Part shown: positions 26,298-35,798 of the stretch, in pieces
Layout of the letters: each line of letters opens with the position of its first letter
How positions within the stretch are numbered: the stretch's first letter is position 1
Assembly: GCF_034675905.1 (NCBI RefSeq)
Contig: NZ_JAUCCV010000008.1
Span: 1-64,000, forward strand
Direction of reading: 5' to 3'
DNA: 64,000 nucleotides
Origin: Castellaniella sp034675905
GTDB taxonomy: Bacteria; Pseudomonadota; Gammaproteobacteria; Burkholderiales; Burkholderiaceae_B
Translations under genes and position numbers: made by a program
Notes under the pieces: generated by a model
Told to the model about the DNA's origin: nothing
Databases searched by the model: none
What the model saw: the letters and a program-made list of their open reading frames with translations, nothing else

Positions 26298-28112
26298 ATG
26301 AAAAACCTGAAAATCGGCACCCGTTTGGCTCTGGGTTTTGGTTTCGTCATCCTGATGCTGGTGATCATGACCGGCATCGGCCTATGGCGCATCATGGATA
26401 GCAATACATCCAGCCAGATGCTGCAGGGGCGCGAAGCCAATAACGCCGCGATCATGCAGTGGGCCCGCCAGACCGAGGTCAATAACAATCTGACGCTGGC
26501 AGCCACCAATATGAACGACCCGGAAGCCCAGGCAAAAGCCCGGCAGGGCCTGGAAATATCCGATCAGCGCATCGCGGCCTTTCACAAGCAGCTGGGCGAC
26601 ACCATCCAGAACCCGCAGGCCATCGCCCTGTTCAAACAGGCCATCGCCGATCAGGACATCTACTTTGAAAAGCGCAACGCCGCCTTCAAATACCTGGAAA
26701 ACTGGGACGTCGGCAAGGCCAATGCGTTCTTCAGTCATGACATGCCTGACCTCAGCCGCACCGTCACGGACACCATCGACAAGCTCAGCGCCTTTCAGAA
26801 CCAATACACCGACCAGATCTTTGAGCAAACCTTGAAGGCCAATGAAATCGGCATGCTGATCCTGAGCATCGCCGCGCTGCTGGCGCTGATCATCAGCCCG
26901 CTCTTCGCCTGGCGCGTCACACGCTCTGTCACTCATCCTCTGCGCCGTGCCGTCCGCCTGGCGGAATCCGTGGCCCGGCGTGATCTCAGCCAGCAGGTCC
27001 AGGCCAAGGGCACGGACGAGGTCGGTCAATTGCTGCGCGCCCTGGGCGCCATGACGCAGCAGCTGCACAGCACCGTCGGCGAAGTGCGCAGCGGCGCGAA
27101 CTCCATCGCTTCGGCCGCCAGCCAGATTTCCGCCGGCAACCTGGACCTGTCCTCGCGCACCGAGCAGCAGGCCAGCTCCCTGGCCGAAACCGCCGCCACC
27201 ATGGAACAGATCACCGCCACCGTGCGCCAGAACGCCGACAACACGCAACAGGCCAACACCCTGGCCGCAGCAGCCGCCAAGACCGCCACTGACGGCGGCA
27301 CCCTGGTCGCCCAGGTCGTGCAGACCATGGGGGAAATCAACAGCAAATCGCAGCAGGTCGCCGACATCATCGGCGTGATCGACTCCATCGCCTTCCAGAC
27401 CAATATCCTGGCCCTGAACGCCGCCGTCGAAGCCGCCCGCGCCGGTGAACAAGGCCGCGGCTTCGCCGTGGTCGCCGCCGAGGTCCGCGCCCTGGCGCAA
27501 CGATCCGCCGGCGCCGCCAAGGAAATCAAGGACCTGATCGATACCTCCGTCGCCGCCACCACAAAGGGCAACGAACAAGCTGCCCACGCCGGCGACACCA
27601 TGCAGGAGATCGTCGACAGCATCAACCGCGTCACCGACATCATGGGCGAGATCAACGCGGCCAACCGCGAACAGACCACCGGCATCGAGGAAATCAATTC
27701 CGCCATCACCCAGATGGACGATGTCACCCGGCAAAACGCCAGCCTGGTCGAAGAATCCGCCGCCGCCGCCAACAGCCTGCAATCCCAGGCCAATACGCTG
27801 GCGCAACTGGTGTCCACCTTCAATCTGGGCGCTCAGGATGCCGACCATCAGGGCACGGCGCACGCCAACAGCCGCCCGGCCGGCGCATCGGCCGGGGCGC
27901 AGCAGCACAGTGGCGCCTCTGCCCAGCACAGCGCCCAGGCGCCGCGCCTGCCTTCGGCGCCCGAAAAAGTCGTCAGCCCGGCCCCGCAACGGCCCCGGCG
28001 CGACACCAAGGCCGAACACGCCGATGCGCCATCTGCCAGCCGCCCGGCGCTGCGCGCACCGGGCAAACCGACGCCCGCCTCGGCGGACACCGAAGAATGG
28101 GCTGAATTCTGA
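26298..28112 (+). CDS. Methyl-accepting chemotaxis protein
   Basis: 604 residues. Order: short cytoplasmic start, membrane helix 1 (about 10-30), a periplasmic four-helix bundle sensor of about 155 residues (4HB_MCP type), membrane helix 2 (about 190-212), HAMP (RRAVRLAESVARRDLSQQV), then the signalling bundle. The highly conserved hairpin tip is present: IDSIAFQTNILALNAAVEAARAGEQGRGFAVVAAEVR. A 90-residue Ala/Pro-rich linker leads to a C-terminal EEWAEF, resembling the pentapeptide that docks the CheR/CheB adaptation enzymes. The ligand is unknown. No che genes are nearby, so it is an orphan receptor gene. Confidence 0.95.
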   Translation: MKNLKIGTRLALGFGFVILMLVIMTGIGLWRIMDSNTSSQMLQGREANNAAIMQWARQTEVNNNLTLAATNMNDPEAQAKARQGLEISDQRIAAFHKQLGDTIQNPQAIALFKQAIADQDIYFEKRNAAFKYLENWDVGKANAFFSHDMPDLSRTVTDTIDKLSAFQNQYTDQIFEQTLKANEIGMLILSIAALLALIISPLFAWRVTRSVTHPLRRAVRLAESVARRDLSQQVQAKGTDEVGQLLRALGAMTQQLHSTVGEVRSGANSIASAASQISAGNLDLSSRTEQQASSLAETAATMEQITATVRQNADNTQQANTLAAAAAKTATDGGTLVAQVVQTMGEINSKSQQVADIIGVIDSIAFQTNILALNAAVEAARAGEQGRGFAVVAAEVRALAQRSAGAAKEIKDLIDTSVAATTKGNEQAAHAGDTMQEIVDSINRVTDIMGEINAANREQTTGIEEINSAITQMDDVTRQNASLVEESAAAANSLQSQANTLAQLVSTFNLGAQDADHQGTAHANSRPAGASAGAQQHSGASAQHSAQAPRLPSAPEKVVSPAPQRPRRDTKAEHADAPSASRPALRAPGKPTPASADTEEWAEF

Positions 28113-28122
28113 ATCCGAGCGG

Positions 28123-30708
28123 TCAGGCTGCCACAGGCATCTGTGTGCGCTGGCCGATATAGGCCAGCGCGGCCTCGACCTGGTCGATCAGCACCAGACA
28201 CAGGTCGCCGGGCTGCAACGCCTCCAGCGCCGTGTCGATGGCCAGGAATTCCCCCCGGATTTCTTGCAGATGGCTGACACGCGGCGCATCCGACAATCCG
28301 GCGCGCAACAGCGCCAGCACCTCGCCATCGGCGCGGCCCCGCTGGCACTGATCCTGATACAGAATCACGGAATCGAACACGCTGCCCAGGATTTCTGTCT
28401 GCCGGCGGATATCCTGATCGCGGCGATCTCCTGCGCCGCTGATCACGACCGTGCGCCGATTGGCCGGCAGCGCTTCGACCGCATCGACCAGGGCCAGCAT
28501 CGCATCCGGGTTGTGACCATAATCGGCGATCACCGTGGCGCCCCGATAATCAAACAGATTGAAGCGCCCCGGCACCGTCGCCGCATCATTGACAAAGGAT
28601 GCCAGGCCGGCCTGAATCCGCACCCAATCCACTCCCAGCGCCCAGGCAGCGGCAGCCGCAGCCATGGCGTTTTCCACTTGAAACGGCAAGGTCCCGCCGC
28701 GCGTCAGGGGGACGGCCGACAGCTGGATACGGGTTTCGGTCCCGCCCTGGGAAAACACCAGATCCCCCTGGTCCACGAACACCACCCGCCCGCCCTGGGC
28801 GCGATGGGTTTCGATCAAGGGATGGCGCGCATCGCGGGCGAAATACGTCACCTGCCCCGGGCAAGCGGCCGCCATCTGCGCCACGATGGGGTCCTGAGCA
28901 TTCAGCACCGCCATCCCGGCGGGCGCGACGTTTTCCACGATCACGCGCTTGACCACGGCCAGGTCTTCCACGGTGCGGATATAGTTCAAACCTAAATGAT
29001 CACCGATGCCGATGTTCGTCACCACCGCCACGTCGCAGCGATCGAACCCCAGGCCTTCGCGCAGGATGCCGCCCCTGGCCGTCTCGAATACCGCCATGTC
29101 CACGTCCGGGTGCAAGAGTACGTTGCGGGCGCTGCGCGGACCGCTGCAATCCCCCGTATCGATGCGCCGGGCGCCCACATAGACGCCATCGGAATTCGTC
29201 ATCCCCACGCAGACCCCCGGCCGGGCGCATAAATGCGCCAGCAGGCGCACTGTGGTCGTTTTGCCATTGGTCCCGGTCACCGCCACCACGGGAATGCGCC
29301 CGTCGTCCCCCGGGGCATACAGCGAGTCCACCATGGCGGCGCCCACATCGCGACCGGCCCCGTAAGAGGGCGACAGGTGCATGCGCAGGCCCGGCGCGGC
29401 ATTGGCTTCCACGATGCAGCCGGTCTCGGCGGTCAAGGGCCGGTAGACATCCTGGGCGACCAGATCGATGCCGCAGACATCCAGCCCCACCATGCGGGCG
29501 GCCATCACGGCGCTGGCCGCCAGTTCCGGGTGGACCTGCTCGGTCACATCGGTCGCTGTCCCGCCGGTACTCAGATTCGCATTGTTGCGCAACACCACGC
29601 ACACCCCCTGGGCCGGCACGGAATCGGCCTGATATCCCTGACTGGCCAGGGTATTGAGCGCGATCTCATCCAGTCGGACGCGGGTCAGCGATGTGCCATG
29701 GCCTTCGCCCCGCAAAGGGTCCTGGTTGATCAAATCCGCCAGCTGCTTGATGCTGAGCACACCGTCACCCACCACCTGGGGCGGATCGCGCCGCGCCGCC
29801 GCCACCAGCCGATCCCCCACGACCAGCAAGCGGAAGTCATGGCCGGGAAAATACTGTTCCACGATCACGCTGGAACCATGCTCGCGGGCGACCGCATAGG
29901 CCGCCAGCACCTGCTCGCGGCCCTGCACATTGACGGCCACGCCCTTGCCCTGGTTGCCATCCTGCGGCTTGACCACCACGGGCCCGCCGATTTCCAGGGC
30001 CGCCTGCCAGGCATCATCCGCATCGGCCGCCACACGGCCTCGCGGGACGGACACGCCAGCCGACGCCAGCAGGGATTTGGTCAAGGCCTTGTCCTGGGCG
30101 ATGGCTTCGCCGATGGCGCTGCTGGCATCGGTTTCCGCCGCTTGAATGCGGTGCTGGCGGCGTCCCCAGCCGAACTGCACCAGGCTGCCGTCGGTCAGCC
30201 GCCGATAGGGGATGCCGCGCCGCACCGCCGCCTGCACGATCGCGCCGGTGCTGGGCCCCAGGCGCACGTCCTCGTACAGCGCTTTCAACTGCGCGACGGC
30301 GTCCGTCAGATCAAAGGGTTCATCGCGCAAGGCCGCCTGGCACAAGACGCCCGCCAGATCAAAGGCCAAGCGACCCACCGCTTCCTCGGCATATTCGATC
30401 ACGACCTGAAACACGCCGGGATCCTGGGTTTCCGCCGTCCGGCAGAATGCCACCGGGCAGCCGGCAACCGCCTGCAGGCTGAGCGCCGCCCCCGCCAGGA
30501 CATGGGCCAGGGAATGATCCGCTGACGGACCCGCCGGGCGTTGGATATCGATATCGGGAAAGCGGACACGCAGACGCGTCTCGAAGGCGTCCAGGTCATC
30601 GATGGCGCATTCGCCATCCCCGCAGGACACGATCGCTTCAATCGCCGTCTGCCGGCACCATACGTTCGGCCCCCGCAGGGCACGGACTCGGGAAATTTCC
30701 ATCATCAC
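28123..30708 (-). CDS. cphA: Cyanophycin synthetase, full-length
   Basis: 861 residues. CphA builds the storage polymer multi-L-arginyl-poly-L-aspartate. The N-terminal domain (LRGPNVWC and following) is about 160 residues. The ATP-grasp part that adds Asp has GPVVVKPQDGNQGKGVAVNV near residue 245 and GIDLVAQDVYRPL with EANAAPGLRMHLSP. The Mur-ligase-like part that adds Arg has an intact P-loop, VTGTNGKTTTVRLL at about residues 475-488, and DYGHNPDAMLALVDAVEALP near 740. Its start overlaps the stop of the upstream paralogue by four bases (ATGA), so the two should be translated together. No cyanophycinase gene is seen in the window. Confidence 0.95.
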   Translation of the reverse strand: MMMEISRVRALRGPNVWCRQTAIEAIVSCGDGECAIDDLDAFETRLRVRFPDIDIQRPAGPSADHSLAHVLAGAALSLQAVAGCPVAFCRTAETQDPGVFQVVIEYAEEAVGRLAFDLAGVLCQAALRDEPFDLTDAVAQLKALYEDVRLGPSTGAIVQAAVRRGIPYRRLTDGSLVQFGWGRRQHRIQAAETDASSAIGEAIAQDKALTKSLLASAGVSVPRGRVAADADDAWQAALEIGGPVVVKPQDGNQGKGVAVNVQGREQVLAAYAVAREHGSSVIVEQYFPGHDFRLLVVGDRLVAAARRDPPQVVGDGVLSIKQLADLINQDPLRGEGHGTSLTRVRLDEIALNTLASQGYQADSVPAQGVCVVLRNNANLSTGGTATDVTEQVHPELAASAVMAARMVGLDVCGIDLVAQDVYRPLTAETGCIVEANAAPGLRMHLSPSYGAGRDVGAAMVDSLYAPGDDGRIPVVAVTGTNGKTTTVRLLAHLCARPGVCVGMTNSDGVYVGARRIDTGDCSGPRSARNVLLHPDVDMAVFETARGGILREGLGFDRCDVAVVTNIGIGDHLGLNYIRTVEDLAVVKRVIVENVAPAGMAVLNAQDPIVAQMAAACPGQVTYFARDARHPLIETHRAQGGRVVFVDQGDLVFSQGGTETRIQLSAVPLTRGGTLPFQVENAMAAAAAAWALGVDWVRIQAGLASFVNDAATVPGRFNLFDYRGATVIADYGHNPDAMLALVDAVEALPANRRTVVISGAGDRRDQDIRRQTEILGSVFDSVILYQDQCQRGRADGEVLALLRAGLSDAPRVSHLQEIRGEFLAIDTALEALQPGDLCLVLIDQVEAALAYIGQRTQMPVAA

Positions 30709-32852
30709 CTCGCGACCCAGGTGCGCAAGCCCACCCGGATATGGTCGATATCCAGGCCCAGGGCCCAGACGGTTCCAAGGGCGGCCAGCACGCTGGCCAG
30801 ATCGTCCTGCAAGGCGGACACCGCCGGATCGCTTAAATCCGCCACTGGGATTTCCACCCCTTTTTCCACCAGCACCACGCTGCCGTCACGCACCAGCACC
30901 GCCCGCGCGCCGGTCGCCAGATGGGCCTGCAGCGCACCGCCGTCAGGCTGCAGGCCATACAGCGTGGCAGACCCATCGCACAGCGGCGCCAGGCCGGCGA
31001 CCAGCGGGTCGTCGGCATTGAGCACGGCAACGCCGCCCGGCAGGACCACATCCACCTGGGTGCGAAAGATGCGCAGCAGGTGTTCCGGTTCCTGCATGTG
31101 AAATTCCGGCCAGGTCAGACCGGGATCTATCCCTGTCACCACCCCGACCTGACAACGGTCATAGGCCAGCCCCTCGCCCAGGATCATCCGTCCGCCGTTT
31201 TCCAGCACCGCATAATCCACCGTCTGGTTCAGCAACAGGCGGCGGCCGGCCTCCCAGGACGCCGCATCCTGAACGCTGATCTGCCGGTTGCCCAGGAACA
31301 GGCCGTCGGCTGAGGCCTGGCCCACGGCCTTGCCGGTCAGCTGCAGCAAATGAGCGATCAAGCGCACCACCGGCGTCATGCCCCGGCTGCCGCTGACCCC
31401 CACGACCGGTATCCGGCCATCTTCAGGGGACGGGAACAGATCCTCGATGATCGCCTGCCCCACCGGGCGCGGCCGCCCCCTGGCGGGCTTCAAGTGCATC
31501 AGCAAGCCAGGGCCGGCGTTGACTTCCACCACGGCGCCCTGCTGCTCGGCCAAGGGCCGGGAAACATCGCGCGTCACCAGATCGATCCCGGCAATGTCCA
31601 GCCCCACCACCCGCGCCGCCAGGGACACCAGCTCGGCCACATCGGGATGCACCGTATCGGTCACATCGATCGACACATTGCCGCTACGCTGGATCATGAC
31701 GGCGCGCCCCCGCTCGGGCACCGCATCGCCATTCAGGCCCTGGCGGTCCAGTTCCAGCTGCGCGGCAGAGTCCAGGCGCACGACGTTCAAAGGATGATCC
31801 TCGTCCCGCCCGCGCCGGGGATCGGAATTCAATTGGGATTCGATCAGCTGCAGCACGGTCGATGCGCCGTCGCCCACCACCATGGCGGCCTCGCCCCGGG
31901 CGGCGGCCACCAGCTTGCCGCCAACCACCAGCAGGCGATGTTCATCGCCTTCGATGAAGCGTTCCACCATCACGCTGCTGCCCTCGTTCACCGCCACCGC
32001 GTAGGCGGCTTCGACCTGCGCCTGCGTCGTCAGGCAGGTGAACACCCCCCGGCCATGATTGCCGTCGGATGGCTTGACCACCACGGGCAGACCGATGTCC
32101 TGGGCCACATCCCAGGCCTGAGCGGCATCGGCCACCAGACGGCCTTCAGGCACCGGCACGCCGCAGGCCTGCAGCAATTGGCGGGTCAGTTCCTTATCGC
32201 GGGAAATGCCCTCTGCGATCGCGCTGGTACGGCTGGTCTCAGCCGTCCAGATACGGCGCTGGCGGGCGCCATAACCCAGCTGCAGCAGATTGGCGTCGCT
32301 CAGGCGGATGAAGGGAATATCCCGGTCGTCCGCCGCATCGACGATGCAGGCGGTGCTGGGCCCCAGGCCCAGCGATTCCGCCAGGTCCTTCAGGCGGTCC
32401 ACAGCGCCGGCCACATCAAAGGGGCGATCCTCGATGGCCGCCATCACCAGGTCGCGGGCCGTGTACAGGGCTTCGCGCGTCAGGGTCTCGTACCAGGCCC
32501 GCACAATGACTTTGTAGACGCCGCGCAAGGGGGTTTCCCGCGCCCGCCCCAAGCCGCCGGGCATGCCCGCCAGGCTTTGCAGTTCCAGGGTGACGTGTTC
32601 CAGGATATGCGCCGGCCAGGTGCCTTCGCGCACACGCTGCAGAAACCCGCCGCGCTCGCCGATGCTGCAGCGATGCTCGATCAGCGTGGGCAACCAGGCG
32701 CTGAGGCGTTCGTAGAAACCGGGAATGACATTCGAGGGGTAGTCTTCGAGGTCATGGATATCGACCAGCGCCTCGATGACGGGGCGATAGGCCCAAATGT
32801 TCGGCCCCCGCAAATGCACCATATTGAGAATCTCAATACTCTTGTTTTCCAT
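30705..32852 (-). CDS. Cyanophycin synthetase paralogue with degenerate Mur-ligase half
   Basis: 715 residues, about 146 shorter than its neighbour, with which it shares LRGPNIW-A, LGPSTACIVDAADDRDIPF and the ATP-grasp core VVVKPSDGNHGRGVFTCL, GIDLVTRDVSRPL and VEVNAGPGLLMHLKP. The Mur-ligase-like half is present but altered: the P-loop that reads GTNGKTTT in the intact enzyme is GSRGMTPV here (about residue 485), losing the Lys and Thr that bind ATP, and the last domain is missing. Inference: it can still bind ATP for Asp addition but not for Arg addition, so it may be a partner, primer-maker or regulator of the downstream CphA. Tandem cphA pairs occur in other beta-proteobacteria. Confidence 0.9.
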   Translation of the reverse strand: MENKSIEILNMVHLRGPNIWAYRPVIEALVDIHDLEDYPSNVIPGFYERLSAWLPTLIEHRCSIGERGGFLQRVREGTWPAHILEHVTLELQSLAGMPGGLGRARETPLRGVYKVIVRAWYETLTREALYTARDLVMAAIEDRPFDVAGAVDRLKDLAESLGLGPSTACIVDAADDRDIPFIRLSDANLLQLGYGARQRRIWTAETSRTSAIAEGISRDKELTRQLLQACGVPVPEGRLVADAAQAWDVAQDIGLPVVVKPSDGNHGRGVFTCLTTQAQVEAAYAVAVNEGSSVMVERFIEGDEHRLLVVGGKLVAAARGEAAMVVGDGASTVLQLIESQLNSDPRRGRDEDHPLNVVRLDSAAQLELDRQGLNGDAVPERGRAVMIQRSGNVSIDVTDTVHPDVAELVSLAARVVGLDIAGIDLVTRDVSRPLAEQQGAVVEVNAGPGLLMHLKPARGRPRPVGQAIIEDLFPSPEDGRIPVVGVSGSRGMTPVVRLIAHLLQLTGKAVGQASADGLFLGNRQISVQDAASWEAGRRLLLNQTVDYAVLENGGRMILGEGLAYDRCQVGVVTGIDPGLTWPEFHMQEPEHLLRIFRTQVDVVLPGGVAVLNADDPLVAGLAPLCDGSATLYGLQPDGGALQAHLATGARAVLVRDGSVVLVEKGVEIPVADLSDPAVSALQDDLASVLAALGTVWALGLDIDHIRVGLRTWVAR

Positions 32853-33084
32853 GATCGAACCATGTCAAAAGGGTCTGGCCGGGGGGCCGAGCGTTGCCGG
32901 ACATCGGCGTGCAGAAAACACGCCTGTCGCACAACGGCACACATCATAATCTTGCGCCGTTGCGCCGCACAGAAAAACTGTTGAAGATTGTGACGCGGGC
33001 GCAACGTTCTGCGCATGCACAGACCGATTCGGATTTATATTCCTGCTGTCCCACCGATCTTCCGATCCCCCCAGCCCACCATCC

Positions 33085-35323
33085 ATGCAAGGTCCCATGC
33101 TTGAATCTCCGGCGACCGATGGCCGCCCGCCCGGCCCGCCTGTCGCATGGCACGACACGCTTGCGGCCCAACTGGCGGCAGACGAGCATCTGCTGGGCTG
33201 GCTGCCACTGAACCTGGACAGCCATCTGCACTACGCCGACAGCCTGCTCGTCCTGACCGACCGCCGTTGGCTGTTCTGCGGCGCCGACGCGCAATCCTGC
33301 CGATCCTGGCCGCTGCGCCCCGGCCTGCGGCTGAAGCTGCAGGATCATGCCGGCGTCGGCAGCCTGGAACTGGTGGACGCACATGCCCGGCTGGCGCGCT
33401 GGCGCTACACGCTGGACCAGCATCCCCAGGCGCTGCAACTGGCAGGGCTGCACGACGCCCTGCGCCAGCCATCCGTCGATGCGCCGCCGCCCGCCGCCAA
33501 CGCCCCCCCCCGCAGCCAGTCAGCCGCCGCGCGCCAGTTCGCTGTTTCGCCTGTGGCGCTTTGCCCGCCCCTACCGCCGGCAACTGGCCATCGGCCTGAT
33601 TCTGACCCTGATCGCCACCGGGGCATCGCTGGTGCCGCCCTACCTGACCATGCCCTTGATGGACGACGTGCTGATCCCCTTTCAGAACGGCGAACCCATC
33701 CACTGGCATCTGGTGATGCTGTATCTGAGCGGACTGCTGGCCTCGTCCCTGGTCGCCTGGGGCCTGGGCTGGGCGCGCAGCGCCATCCTGGCCTGGGTCA
33801 GCGAGCGCATCGGCGCCGACCTGCGCACCGCCACCTACCAGCACCTGCAGCAGCTGTCGCTGCAGTATTTCGGCGGCAAACGCACCGGCGACCTGATGGC
33901 CCGCATCGGGTCCGAGTCCGACCGCATCTGCCTGTTCCTGTCGCTGCACCTGCTGGATTTCGTCACCGACGTGCTGATGATCGTCATGACGGCGGTGATC
34001 CTGCTGTCCATCGACCCCTGGCTGGCGCTGGCGACGCTGGCGCCGCTGCCCATCATCCTGTGGATGATCCATTGGGTGCGCGACCGTCTGCGCCACGGTT
34101 TCGAAAAAGCCGACCGCGTCTGGTCGGAAATCACCAATGTCCTGGCCGACACCATCCCCGGCATCCGCGTGGTCAAGGCCTTCGCCCAGGAAAAACGCGA
34201 AGTCGCCCGCTTTCGCGAGGCCAACGACCGCAACCTGATCATCAACGACCGGGTCAACGCCCTGTGGTCGCTGTTTACCCCCACCGTCACGCTGCTGACC
34301 GAACTGGGTCTGCTGATCGTCTGGGTCTTCGGCATCTGGCTGGTGTCGCGCCAAGCCATCACCGTCGGGGTGCTGACGGCGTTCCTGGCCTACATCAGCC
34401 GGTTCTATGTGCGCCTGGATTCCATGAGCCGCATCGTGTCCGTCACCCAACGGGCGGCCGCGGGCGCCAAGCGCATCTTCGACATTCTGGATCATGTCTC
34501 CAGCGTGCCGGAACCTGCCGATCCCCGCCCCATGCAGCAGATCCAGGGGCGCATCGAATTAAGCCGCATCGGCTTTCGCTACGGCAACCGCAGTGTGATC
34601 CAGGACCTGAGCCTGGACATCGCCCCCGGCGAAATGGTCGGCCTGGTAGGCCAGAGCGGCTCGGGCAAAAGTACGCTGGTCAATCTGATCTGCCGTTTCT
34701 ACGATGTATCGCAAGGCGCAATCCGCCTGGACGGCGTCGATATCCGCCACTACGCCATCACCGACTACCGGCGCCATATCGGCCTGGTGCTGCAGGAACC
34801 CTTTCTGTTCTACGGCAGCGTGGCGGAAAACATCGCCTATGGCCGCCCCGACGCCAGCCGCGCCGAGATCATCGCCGCCGCCCGCGCCGCCCACGCGCAC
34901 GAATTCATCCTGCGCCTGCCGCACGGCTACGATTCCCTGGTCGGCGAACGCGGCCAGGCCCTGTCGGGGGGCGAGCGCCAGCGTATTTCCATCGCCCGCG
35001 CCATCCTGATCGACCCGCCCATCCTGATCCTGGACGAGGCCACCTCATCGGTGGACACCGCCACTGAAAACGAGATCCAGAAGGCGCTGGATAATCTGGT
35101 CAAAGGCCGCACGACGATTTCCATCGCCCACCGCCTGAGCACATTACGCGAAGCCGACCGCCTGGTGGTCATGGACAGCGGCCGCATCGTCGAAATCGGC
35201 CGCCATGACGAACTGCTGGCCCGCGACGGCGCCTATGCGCGGCTGTACCAGGCCCAGCTGCAAGGCGCACTGCCGGCCTCGCCCCCGGCGGCGCCCCATC
35301 ACGAGGCCGACGATGATGCCTGA
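33085..35323 (+). CDS. Cyanophycin-associated ABC transporter (membrane + ATPase), frameshifted at a C9 run
   Basis: The gene is in two frames. From the ATG at 33085 (or 33097, after AAGG) one frame encodes an N-terminal domain of about 140 residues (LLGWLPLNLDSHLHYADSLL, LVLTDRRWLFCGADA) ending in an Ala/Pro linker. At nine C residues (33503-33511) the frame is lost. The rest continues one frame over: six-helix membrane domain (LFRLWRFARPYRRQLAIGLI onward), Walker A GLVGQSGSGKSTLVNL, signature LSGGERQRISIARAIL, Walker B ILILDEATSSVDTATENEIQ, and H-loop SIAHRLSTL. Eight C would join the two. It is divergent from the cphA pair. Homologues at such loci are annotated as cyanophycin metabolism-associated ABC exporters; the cargo is unknown. 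Sequencing error, true mutation and phase variation are all possible. Confidence 0.85.
33503..33511 (+). repeat. Homopolymer of nine C inside the ABC transporter gene
   Basis: An uninterrupted C9 run in the linker between the N-terminal domain and the first membrane helix. Eight residues would keep the whole gene in frame; nine stop the N-terminal frame from reaching the transporter domain. Runs of this length are prone to slippage. Confidence 0.95.
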
Positions 35324-35780
35324 AGCCTACACACTGTCCCGAGACCCCTTTGGCCACCTGGTCCTGTCGCGCCCCGGCGCACCGGACGTGATCGTCACCC
35401 CTGTGCGCAGCTTTCCCATCAGCGCCCCGGACGAAGGCATATCGCTGGTGGATGCCCAGGCCCAGGAACAGGCCTGGGTGGAACGCCTGCAGGATCTGTC
35501 CGACACGCCGCAGCGCCTGATCGCCGAGGACCTGGCCCAGCGGGATTTCAAGCCCGAAATCCTGCGCATCCACCAGGCATCCAGCTGGGCCACGCCCAGC
35601 CGCTGGGACATCAGCACGGATCGCGGCCCCGCCGTGCTCACACTGAAAAGTGAAGACGACATCCGCCGCCTGTCGGCCAACGCGCTATTGATCGCCGATG
35701 CCTGCGGCGTGCATTTCCTGGTCCGCGACCTGACCACGCTGGATCGCGCCAGCCGGAAAATTTTGGATCGGTTTTTGTAG
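35313..35780 (+). CDS. DUF1854 family protein, cyanophycin locus
   Basis: 155 residues from the first of two tandem ATG codons at 35313, preceded by GAGG. It overlaps the end of the ABC transporter gene by 11 bases, so the two are co-translated and probably act together. The sequence reads FGHLVLSRPGAPDVIVTPVRSFPISAPDEGISLVD, then RRLSANALLIADACGVHFLVRDL and ends LDRASRKILDRFL, matching DUF1854 proteins found beside the ABC transporter at cyanophycin loci. No membrane helix and no signal peptide. The biochemical role is unknown; a cytoplasmic partner or regulator of the transporter is the simplest guess. Confidence 0.85.
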   Translation: MMPEAYTLSRDPFGHLVLSRPGAPDVIVTPVRSFPISAPDEGISLVDAQAQEQAWVERLQDLSDTPQRLIAEDLAQRDFKPEILRIHQASSWATPSRWDISTDRGPAVLTLKSEDDIRRLSANALLIADACGVHFLVRDLTTLDRASRKILDRFL

Positions 35781-35798
35781 ACACCGAACGGACGTCAG

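Noticed and set aside
26382..28019. 545-residue frame opposite the chemoreceptor
   Set aside because: Gly/Asp/Val-rich mirror of MCP codons in GC-rich DNA.
33035..34495. 486-residue frame opposite the ABC transporter
   Set aside because: Low-complexity Gln/Asp/Gly text typical of the complement of GC-rich coding DNA.
33085..35067. 660-residue open frame across the whole ABC transporter region
   Set aside because: Only its first 140 residues look like protein; after the C9 run it is Arg/Pro/His-rich with no ABC motifs, which are all in the other frame.
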